The notes under the pieces: generated by a model
The model's input: the letters and a program-made list of their open reading frames with translations, nothing else
What the model was told of the DNA's origin: nothing
Database searches by the model: none
Source of the DNA: Streptococcus sanguinis SK49
Lineage (GTDB): Bacteria; Bacillota; Bacilli; Lactobacillales; Streptococcaceae
Length of the DNA stretch: 64,000 nucleotides
Direction: 5' to 3'
Assembly (NCBI RefSeq): GCF_000212815.1
Contig: NZ_GL890985.1
Coordinates: 60,862-124,861, forward strand
Translations under genes and position numbers: made by a program
In this document: positions 57,876 through 64,000 of the stretch, piece by piece
Position numbering within the stretch: position 1 is the first letter of the stretch
Layout: each line of letters begins with the position of its first letter

Positions 57876-59151
57876 GTTTTTGTTACTGATATTTTTGCTG
57901 CCAGCTTTATTTAGCAGTATCACAGTTATTAGTACCGAAAAAGATTTCGTATTAGACGAGGAAGAAAAATATCATTTTACAAGCACTACGTATGGACGCT
58001 ATTATGATAGCATCCCGACAAATCCTAATGTTTATGAAGAAACTCCTACATTTACAGATTCTACTCTGAGTAAGACTGCTGGAAAGCTAATTCCAGACCA
58101 GCCTATCCAGATAACAGGATTTTATGTAAATGAAGAAGGAGTTCCGATTTTCAAACTGAAAAATGGGCAGTTTGTGATAGCGGACAAAAACACAATTTAC
58201 GAAGATACTGTCCAGTTAATCGAAGATATCCATCAAGAAATGTGGCTGAAACCGGGCTTTACTCTTTATGATAAAGCCAATATCAACGGAGCTAAAAAAA
58301 TCAATACAACAGTAGCTCCATATACAAAAGTAAACATTGTTCAAATTGTCCAGACAGTCAAAGGAACTTATGCCCAGATTGAAGGACAGGGCTGGGTTCC
58401 TATGGAATTTCTGGATGAGACTGATAATCGAATGGACAAGGTTCAAGAAATTTTGAGCAGTAAGTACAACAAGGCAGACTACTCTATCTATGTCAAACAG
58501 CTGGATACAGGCAAAGAAGCAGGCATTAATCAAGATCAAGAGATGTATTCGGCCAGTGTGACAAAACTACCTTATCTATACTATGTGCAGGAACAGCTGG
58601 ATCAGAAAAAACTGTCGTTAGATCAGAAGTTCAAGTATATTGGAGCAGTCAATGATTTTGCAGGTGCTTACGAACCAGAAGGAAGTGGCAGCATTGCTAA
58701 GTCAGCTGATGATAAGGAATATTCGGTTCAGGATTTGATAAATCGAGTGGCCAAAGAATCAGATAATGTCGCCCACAATATTTTAGGCTATTATGCGACC
58801 AATCAATCTGATAAAAATTTTCAGCAGACGATCAACAAAATAGCTGGAAAGAAATGGGATGTGGAAGAAAGACAAGCGTCTTCACGTATGGCTGGAAATG
58901 TTTTGGAAGCTATCTATGAGCAAAATGGCATGATTATCGATGCCTTGTCTCAGACAAATTATGATAATCAGCGGATTTCTAAAAATATAGATGTTAAAGT
59001 GGCTCATAAAATTGGTGACGCCTATGATTTTAAGCACGATGCTGCGATTGTCTATGCAGATTCCCCTTTTATCATTGTTATTTTTACTAATAATTCAAAC
59101 TACGATAACATTTCCCAGATAGCAGACGATGTCTATGGAGTCTTGAAATGA
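57868..59151 (+). CDS. Secreted serine hydrolase, class A beta-lactamase/PBP-like
   Basis: A 427-residue protein with an N-terminal signal sequence (MRKFLLLIFLLPALFSS). After a linker with SH3-like features (about 90-185), the C-terminal domain has the penicilloyl-serine motifs: Ser230-x-x-Lys (SVTK), SDN at 298-300, and KIG in place of KTG. The third-motif change, and the lack of a clear Glu166, suggest it is a wall-related hydrolase rather than a resistance enzyme. It overlaps tilS (ATGA). Confidence 0.8.
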   Translation: MRKFLLLIFLLPALFSSITVISTEKDFVLDEEEKYHFTSTTYGRYYDSIPTNPNVYEETPTFTDSTLSKTAGKLIPDQPIQITGFYVNEEGVPIFKLKNGQFVIADKNTIYEDTVQLIEDIHQEMWLKPGFTLYDKANINGAKKINTTVAPYTKVNIVQIVQTVKGTYAQIEGQGWVPMEFLDETDNRMDKVQEILSSKYNKADYSIYVKQLDTGKEAGINQDQEMYSASVTKLPYLYYVQEQLDQKKLSLDQKFKYIGAVNDFAGAYEPEGSGSIAKSADDKEYSVQDLINRVAKESDNVAHNILGYYATNQSDKNFQQTINKIAGKKWDVEERQASSRMAGNVLEAIYEQNGMIIDALSQTNYDNQRISKNIDVKVAHKIGDAYDFKHDAAIVYADSPFIIVIFTNNSNYDNISQIADDVYGVLK

Positions 59152-60425
59152 TTAAGCAAGAATTTCTTAAAAAAATGCAGGAGAAAAAGTATTTCCAAGA
59201 CCATCGAAAAGTTTTAGTTGCTGTATCAGGTGGACTGGATTCTATGACGCTGCTGCAGCTGTTGATTGATTATCAAAAAGAACTGGCTATCGAGCTTGCG
59301 ATTGCTCATGTCAATCACAAACAGCGGCCAGAGTCAGATCAAGAAGAAAAGGCATTAGTAAAGATTGCGGAACAGCTTGGTGTAAAGATTTTTACATCAA
59401 GTTTTTCTGGTAATTTTTCAGAAAATGCTGCTCGGCAGTTTCGTTATGATTTTTTCGGGAACGTGATGCAGGAGGAGCACTATACTGCTCTGGTAACTGC
59501 CCACCACGCAGATGATCAAGCTGAGACTGTTTTTATGCGGCTGCTTCGTGGAGCTAGACTTCGCCATCTGTCCGGCATGAAAGCTGTCCAGTATTTTGCT
59601 TGCGGGGAGCTGATTCGTCCTTTGCTTACTTTTCATAAATCAGACTTTCCGGATATTCAGCATTTTGAAGATAGCAGTAATTTTCAAAATGACTATCTCA
59701 GAAATCGAATTCGTAATCTTTATCTGCCGGATCTAGAAAAAGAAAACCCACAATTTAAGGATTCTTTGCGGTATCTGGGCAAGGAAATTGAAGATTTGCA
59801 GACCGCTTTGTCTCACTTGACTAGAGATTTAGATATAGAAAATGTCCAAGTCTTTCATCAGCAAATCCCCCAGGTTCAACGTTTTCTATTGCAGAACTAT
59901 CTCGAAAAGTTTCCTAGTCTGAATTTGAGCAAGCAGCAGTTTGAGGAGGTTTTAAACATCCTGCGAACTAAGGCCAATTATCGGCACACTTTGAAAAAAG
60001 ACTATGAGCTTGTTAAAGATTACCAGCGTTTTGAAATTAGAAAAATCAGTCGTAAGCCCGATTTAAAAATGGATTCAATTTTGTTAGAATTTGAGAACCT
60101 GATTGAGTTTGGGCATTATCGATTTTCATTTGGGATTCCTTTGAGTGGTGAAAATATTCAAAAAATTTTTGTTTCGCGTGAAACTTCTCTGACACTTCGC
60201 TTCCGAAAAGAGGGAGATAGTATTTTGCTGAACGGTCATCACAAGAAACTTCGTCGTCTTTTTATTGATAAGAAGGTTTCTTTTGAAGAACGGAATTCAT
60301 CTGTAGTAGTGGAACAAAATCATCAAATTTTAGCGATCTTAAATATTGCTATCAGTGATTTGAGTAAGGCATTAAAAAGTGATATAATGAGTACTGTACT
60401 TTATATTCAGAAAATAGATGGGTAA
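59148..60425 (+). CDS. tilS: tRNA(Ile)-lysidine synthase
   Basis: A 425-residue enzyme with PP-loop SGGLDS at 27-32, the HHADDQAET segment, and the C-terminal lysine-binding domain ([23 protein letters not shown]). It converts C34 to lysidine in the AUA-reading tRNA. ATG overlaps the upstream stop. A parS-like site lies near its 3' end. Confidence 0.96.
   Translation: MIKQEFLKKMQEKKYFQDHRKVLVAVSGGLDSMTLLQLLIDYQKELAIELAIAHVNHKQRPESDQEEKALVKIAEQLGVKIFTSSFSGNFSENAARQFRYDFFGNVMQEEHYTALVTAHHADDQAETVFMRLLRGARLRHLSGMKAVQYFACGELIRPLLTFHKSDFPDIQHFEDSSNFQNDYLRNRIRNLYLPDLEKENPQFKDSLRYLGKEIEDLQTALSHLTRDLDIENVQVFHQQIPQVQRFLLQNYLEKFPSLNLSKQQFEEVLNILRTKANYRHTLKKDYELVKDYQRFEIRKISRKPDLKMDSILLEFENLIEFGHYRFSFGIPLSGENIQKIFVSRETSLTLRFRKEGDSILLNGHHKKLRRLFIDKKVSFEERNSSVVVEQNHQILAILNIAISDLSKALKSDIMSTVLYIQKIDG
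60170..60185. promoter_or_regulatory. parS-like site (ParB binding)
   Basis: TGTTTCGCGTGAAACT matches the parS consensus at 14 of 16 positions, with one change in the centre. Inside tilS. Confidence 0.65.
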
Positions 60426-60429
60426 AATT

Positions 60430-60972
60430 ATGCTAGAACAAGATATCAAAAAAATATTGATTTCCCATGATGAAATCGTGGATGCTGCAAAAAAGCTTGG
60501 TCAGCAATTAACCAAAGACTACCAAGGTAAAAATCCAATTTTTGTTGGAATTTTAAAAGGTTCCGTCCCTTTTATGGCTGAACTAATCAAGCATATTGAC
60601 ACACATATTGAGCTTGATTTTATGTTGGTCTCTAGCTACCATGGTGGTACTGCCAGCTCAGGTGTGATTAATGTTATTAAAGACATTAATCAAGATATCA
60701 CAGGACGTGATATTTTATTTGTTGAGGATATTATTGATACTGGTCAGACTTTAAAAAATCTATGCAATTTGTTTAAGGAAAGAAATGCTGCATCAGTAAA
60801 AATTGCTACACTTTTGGATAAGCCAGAAGGGCGTGTTGTTGAAATCGATGCTGATTATACATGTTTCACAATTCCAAATGAATTTGTTGTTGGATATGGA
60901 TTAGATTACAATGAAAACTATCGTAATATTCCATATATTGGTATTTTGAAAGAAGAAGTTTATACAAAATAA
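60430..60972 (+). CDS. hpt: Hypoxanthine phosphoribosyltransferase
   Basis: A 180-residue enzyme starting [10 protein letters not shown] at 60430 (an upstream in-frame ATG at 60418 is possible). PRPP-binding loop [10 protein letters not shown] (98-107), and [11 protein letters not shown]. It salvages hypoxanthine and guanine. Between tilS and ftsH, the classic Firmicutes order. Confidence 0.96.
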   Translation: MLEQDIKKILISHDEIVDAAKKLGQQLTKDYQGKNPIFVGILKGSVPFMAELIKHIDTHIELDFMLVSSYHGGTASSGVINVIKDINQDITGRDILFVEDIIDTGQTLKNLCNLFKERNAASVKIATLLDKPEGRVVEIDADYTCFTIPNEFVVGYGLDYNENYRNIPYIGILKEEVYTK

Positions 60973-60991
60973 AAGGTTTACTATACAATAG

Positions 60992-62971
60992 ATGAAAAAT
61001 AAGCAAAACAATGGTTTTATAAAAAATCCATTTCTCTATATTCTGATTATTGTTGTCCTAGTGACAGGGTTTCAGTATTTCTTCTCAGGAGATACTGGCG
61101 GTCGCAGTCAACAAATCAATTACACAGAATTAGTGAAGGAAATTAAGGAAAATAATGTCACAGAGATGAGCTACCAGCCAAATGGCAGTGTCGTCGAGAT
61201 TTCAGGTACTTACAAAACACCTCAGGAATCGAAAGAAGATACAGGGATTTTATTTTTCACTCCAAACATTTCTAAAGTAGAAAAATTCACAAGTATTATT
61301 TTACCGTCAGATATTACAATTTCTGATTTACAAAAATTAGCCTCTGAGCATAATACTGAAATCAGCATAAAGCGTGAAAGTTCAAGCGGAATGTGGATTA
61401 CAATCCTCACTTCCATCGTTCCTTTTGTGATTGTCATCTTCTTCTTTATGTCCATGATGAATCAAGGTGGTGGCGGCGGTGCTCGCGGTGCCATGAATTT
61501 CGGGCGCAATAAAGCGCGTGCTGCTAACAAAGAAGATATCAAGGTTCGTTTCTCAGATGTAGCAGGTGCCGAAGAAGAAAAACAAGAACTTGTAGAAGTT
61601 GTTGAATTTTTGAAAGATCGGAAACGTTATACTAAGCTAGGTGCTCGTATTCCTGCTGGTGTCCTTCTAGAAGGTCCTCCAGGAACTGGTAAAACCTTGC
61701 TTGCTAAGGCAGTTGCTGGAGAAGCTGGAGTTCCTTTCTTCAGTATCTCAGGTTCCGACTTTGTAGAAATGTTTGTTGGGGTTGGAGCAAGTCGTGTCCG
61801 TTCTTTGTTTGAAGATGCGAAAAAAGCAGCCCCTGCTATTATCTTCATCGATGAAATCGATGCAGTCGGTCGTCAGCGTGGTGTTGGCCTTGGCGGTGGT
61901 AACGATGAGCGGGAGCAAACCCTCAATCAGCTCTTGATTGAAATGGATGGTTTCGAAGGCAATGAAGGAATCATTATCATTGCGGCTACTAACCGTTCAG
62001 ATGTATTGGATCCAGCCTTGCTGCGTGCTGGCCGTTTTGACAGAAAAGTGTTGGTCGGCCGTCCTGATGTTAAAGGTCGTGAAGCTATTCTTCGTGTTCA
62101 TGCTAAGAATAAGCCGCTGGCTAAAAATGTTGATTTGAAACTAGTTGCTCAACAGACACCAGGTTTTGTTGGTGCTGATTTGGAAAATGTCTTGAATGAA
62201 GCTGCTTTGGTTGCTGCTCGTCGTAATAAGAAAGTCATCGATGCAGATGATATTGATGAAGCAGAAGATCGGGTAATTGCAGGACCTTCTAAGAAAGATA
62301 AGATGGTGTCTGAACGTGATCGTCAAATGGTTGCTTATCATGAAGCTGGACATACTATTGTTGGTTTGGTATTGTCAAATGCGCGTGTCGTACATAAGGT
62401 AACCATCGTCCCTCGTGGACGCGCTGGCGGATATATGATTGCCTTGCCTAAAGAAGACCAAATGCTTCTATCTAAAGAAGATATGAAAGAGCAATTAGCT
62501 GGTCTTATGGGTGGCCGTGTAGCTGAAGAGATTATCTTTAATGCTCAAACAACGGGTGCTTCTAATGACTTTGAACAGGCAACTCAGATGGCCCGCAGTA
62601 TGGTAACAGAATATGGAATGAGCGAAAAACTTGGTCCGGTTCAATACGAAGGCAATCATGCTATGTTTGGTGCAGCCAGTCCTCAAAAATCAATATCAGA
62701 ACAGACTGCATATGAGATTGACGAAGAGGTAAGAGAACTTCTTAATGAAGCTCGTAACAAAGCTGCAGAGATTATCCAGTCCCATCGCGAAACTCATAAA
62801 TTGATTGCTGAAGCGCTTCTTAAATATGAAACTTTGGATAGCAATCAGATTAAATCATTGTATGAAACTGGCAAAATGCCAGAAGAGTCTGAATTGGAAT
62901 TAGACAAAGAAGCTCATGCGCTTTCTTATGATGAAATTAAAACGAAAATGGAAGAAAAAAGTTCCGAGTAG
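60992..62971 (+). CDS. ftsH: ATP-dependent zinc metalloprotease FtsH
   Basis: A 659-residue membrane AAA+ protease: two membrane helices (about 12-31 and 131-153) around an extracytoplasmic domain, a Gly-rich linker, Walker A GPPGTGKT (228-235), SRH region, and the zinc motif HEAGH (450-454). It degrades unstable membrane and cytosolic proteins. Last gene of the operon. Confidence 0.97.
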   Translation: MKNKQNNGFIKNPFLYILIIVVLVTGFQYFFSGDTGGRSQQINYTELVKEIKENNVTEMSYQPNGSVVEISGTYKTPQESKEDTGILFFTPNISKVEKFTSIILPSDITISDLQKLASEHNTEISIKRESSSGMWITILTSIVPFVIVIFFFMSMMNQGGGGGARGAMNFGRNKARAANKEDIKVRFSDVAGAEEEKQELVEVVEFLKDRKRYTKLGARIPAGVLLEGPPGTGKTLLAKAVAGEAGVPFFSISGSDFVEMFVGVGASRVRSLFEDAKKAAPAIIFIDEIDAVGRQRGVGLGGGNDEREQTLNQLLIEMDGFEGNEGIIIIAATNRSDVLDPALLRAGRFDRKVLVGRPDVKGREAILRVHAKNKPLAKNVDLKLVAQQTPGFVGADLENVLNEAALVAARRNKKVIDADDIDEAEDRVIAGPSKKDKMVSERDRQMVAYHEAGHTIVGLVLSNARVVHKVTIVPRGRAGGYMIALPKEDQMLLSKEDMKEQLAGLMGGRVAEEIIFNAQTTGASNDFEQATQMARSMVTEYGMSEKLGPVQYEGNHAMFGAASPQKSISEQTAYEIDEEVRELLNEARNKAAEIIQSHRETHKLIAEALLKYETLDSNQIKSLYETGKMPEESELELDKEAHALSYDEIKTKMEEKSSE

Positions 62972-62974
62972 AAG

Positions 62975-63003
62975 AAGTTGGAGAAATTCCAACTTTTTTC
63001 TCT
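62975..63003 (+). terminator. ftsH terminator
   Basis: AAGTTGGA (62975-62982) pairs with TCCAACTT (62988-62995), loop GAAAT, then TTTTCTCTTTTT. Confidence 0.8.
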
Positions 63004-63019
63004 TTTTCTGAAATAATTA

Positions 63020-63047
63020 TTGACAAAGGAAGAAAAGCTGATATAAT
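63020..63047 (+). promoter_or_regulatory. Promoter of the right-hand tRNA-Glu/Asn unit
   Basis: TTGACA (63020-63025), 16-bp spacer, TATAAT (63042-63047): both hexamers are full consensus, fitting a strong stable-RNA promoter. Confidence 0.9.
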
Positions 63048-63075
63048 GGAATATGTTCTGCAGAGGGACAAAAAT

Positions 63076-63147
63076 GGTCCGTTGGTCAAGGGGTTAAGAC
63101 ACCGCCTTTTCACGGCGGTAACACGGGTTCGAATCCCGTACGGACTA
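63076..63147 (+). tRNA. tRNA-Glu (UUC)
   Basis: A 72-base cloverleaf, acceptor GGTCCGT with ACGGACT, anticodon TTC at 63109-63111. Same sequence as the minus-strand copy at 42455. Confidence 0.96.
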
Positions 63148-63152
63148 TATAA

Positions 63153-63226
63153 TCCGCCATAGCTCAGTTGGTAGTAGCGCATGACTGTTAATCATGATGT
63201 CGTAGGTTCGAGTCCTACTGGCGGAG
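63153..63226 (+). tRNA. tRNA-Asn (GUU)
   Basis: A 74-base cloverleaf, acceptor TCCGCCA with TGGCGGA, discriminator G, anticodon GTT. Differs from the copy at 42376 by a swapped acceptor base pair. Confidence 0.96.
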
Positions 63227-63235
63227 CTAGGTTTA

Positions 63236-63267
63236 AAAAATCAAATGTGTAAGCATTTGATTTTTTT
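63236..63267 (+). terminator. Terminator of the right-hand tRNA unit
   Basis: AAAAATCAAATG (63236-63247) pairs with CATTTGATTTTT, loop TGTAAG, then more T. Confidence 0.8.
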
Positions 63268-63293
63268 CTTGCTTTTATACTTCGCACAATCCT

Positions 63294-63323
63294 CCCAAAT
63301 GACTAAATATGTGCCTGAAATGA
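63294..63323. promoter_or_regulatory. Candidate ComE box upstream of comX
   Basis: CCCAAATGA (63294-63302), exactly 12 bases, CTGAAATGA (63315-63323). On the minus strand these read TCATTTCAG and TCATTTGGG, close to the comC repeats (ACATTTCAG, TCATTTTGG) with the same 21-bp period but in inverted orientation relative to the gene. comX promoter hexamers are weak (TATGCT or TAGAAT are candidates). Confidence 0.6.
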
Positions 63324-63439
63324 CTTAAAAACAGTTATTCGAGTCAGAAGAGCTCCTAAAATATGCTTTTTAGAAGAAAGAGACCATCTTGCTTTCTATT
63401 TACAGTAGAATAAAGCCAAGTAAAATTTAAGGAGGAATT

Positions 63440-63925
63440 ATGGATTTTAGAACTACTTATGAGAAGGTGAAATGGATAGTTTGGAAGTGTAAGAAAGATT
63501 ATTATATTCATTTGTGGGAACATAGTGATTGGGAGCAAGAAGGAATGTTGGTTTTATACGAACTTCTGCTTAAAGAAAAAGGAATTGAAAACGATGAGGA
63601 AAAACTCTATCGTTATTTCAAAACAAAATTCAGAAATCATATACATGATAAAATTCGTAAACAAGAAAGCCAAAAGCGAAAATTGGACCGCCAGCCTTAT
63701 GAAGAAGTGAGTGAGATTGGACATCGTTTGAAATCAAAAGAATTGTTTCTGGATGAGTTAGTTGCCTTCAGAGAAGCGATTGACAATTATAAAAGAACTC
63801 TTGATGATGTTGGATTGGATAATTATCAGAGGTTGATGAGCAACGAGCGCTTTAAAGGAAGAAGAGCCATGCTTAAAGATTTAAAAAATCACTTAAAAGA
63901 TTTTCAAGATAATACGATTTTATAA
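63440..63925 (+). CDS. comX: Competence sigma factor ComX (SigX)
   Basis: A 161-residue alternative sigma factor after AAGGAGG. It matches streptococcal ComX: HLWEHSDWEQEGMLVLYELL near the start (region 2), a basic middle (FRNHIHDKIRKQESQKRKLDR) and a C-terminal region 4-like helix (YQRLMSNERFKGRRAMLKDL). It directs RNA polymerase to the late competence genes. It lies behind ftsH and the tRNA pair, opposite comCDE across the origin. Confidence 0.95.
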   Translation: MDFRTTYEKVKWIVWKCKKDYYIHLWEHSDWEQEGMLVLYELLLKEKGIENDEEKLYRYFKTKFRNHIHDKIRKQESQKRKLDRQPYEEVSEIGHRLKSKELFLDELVAFREAIDNYKRTLDDVGLDNYQRLMSNERFKGRRAMLKDLKNHLKDFQDNTIL

Positions 63926-63933
63926 TAATCAAG

Positions 63934-63987
63934 CTTGATGAGTTGTTAACTGTTTTAATAGAACAGGTTCGACTATCAAGTTTTTTA
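63934..63987 (+). terminator. comX terminator
   Basis: CTTGAT (63934-63939) pairs with ATCAAG (63975-63980), with inner AACTGTT / GAACAGGTT pairing, followed by TTTTTT. Confidence 0.6.
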
Positions 63988-64000
63988 TTCTTAAAAAAAC

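Overview
The window is a Firmicutes chromosome segment spanning the replication origin, and it reads as Streptococcus sanguinis or a very close relative. The strongest species evidence is a 35-codon competence-peptide gene at 44704-44811. Its last 15 residues are DLRGVPNPWGWIFGR, which I recognise as the S. sanguinis competence-stimulating peptide, and it lacks the usual Gly-Gly leader. The streptococcal order rlmH-htrA-parB-dnaA-dnaN-ychF-pth-mfd-divIC-tilS-hpt-ftsH-comX agrees. No rRNA, insertion sequence, prophage or CRISPR array is visible.

Left arm, 1-33 kb, mostly minus strand (toward the terminus): an S66 peptidase fragment and a HAD hydrolase; a beta-helix lipoprotein with a VTC-domain protein; a YhgE/Pip exporter divergent from a TetR regulator with matching operators; a four-gene lipid-type operon (KAS III-like enzyme, AMP-forming ligase, metallo-beta-lactamase-fold hydrolase, SDR reductase) of unknown product; rpsD; a thiamine-precursor ABC operon under a TPP riboswitch; gdpP-rplI-dnaB-veg; mnmG and mnmA; the L-serine dehydratase genes sdaAB-sdaAA on the plus strand; a LysM wall protein; and ymfF-ymfH-rodZ-pgsA-ecfA1-ecfA2-ecfT. 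ymfF carries one in-frame TAA.

Origin-proximal region, 33-51 kb: yaaA-recF, guaB, trpS, an ABC-F ATPase, a YfhO-type membrane protein, then comCDE with three tRNA genes, rlmH, htrA, parB, dnaA and dnaN. DnaA boxes lie upstream of dnaA, between dnaA and dnaN (next to a run of DnaA-trio repeats) and in the rlmH-htrA gap. Three parS-like sites lie in ymfH, the yfhO-like gene and tilS.

Right arm, 51-64 kb, almost all plus strand: ychF, pth-mfd, rqcP-divIC-(42-aa ORF)-serine hydrolase-tilS-hpt-ftsH, then tRNA-Glu, tRNA-Asn and comX. The Glu-Asn tRNA pair and its promoter occur twice in opposite orientation, 20.6 kb apart, next to comE and next to comX, so the origin segment is bracketed by inverted repeats. 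Both halves of the competence switch sit near the origin: comCDE makes and senses the peptide, and comX encodes the alternative sigma factor. A 9-N12-9 ComE-box-like direct repeat lies upstream of both comC and comX.
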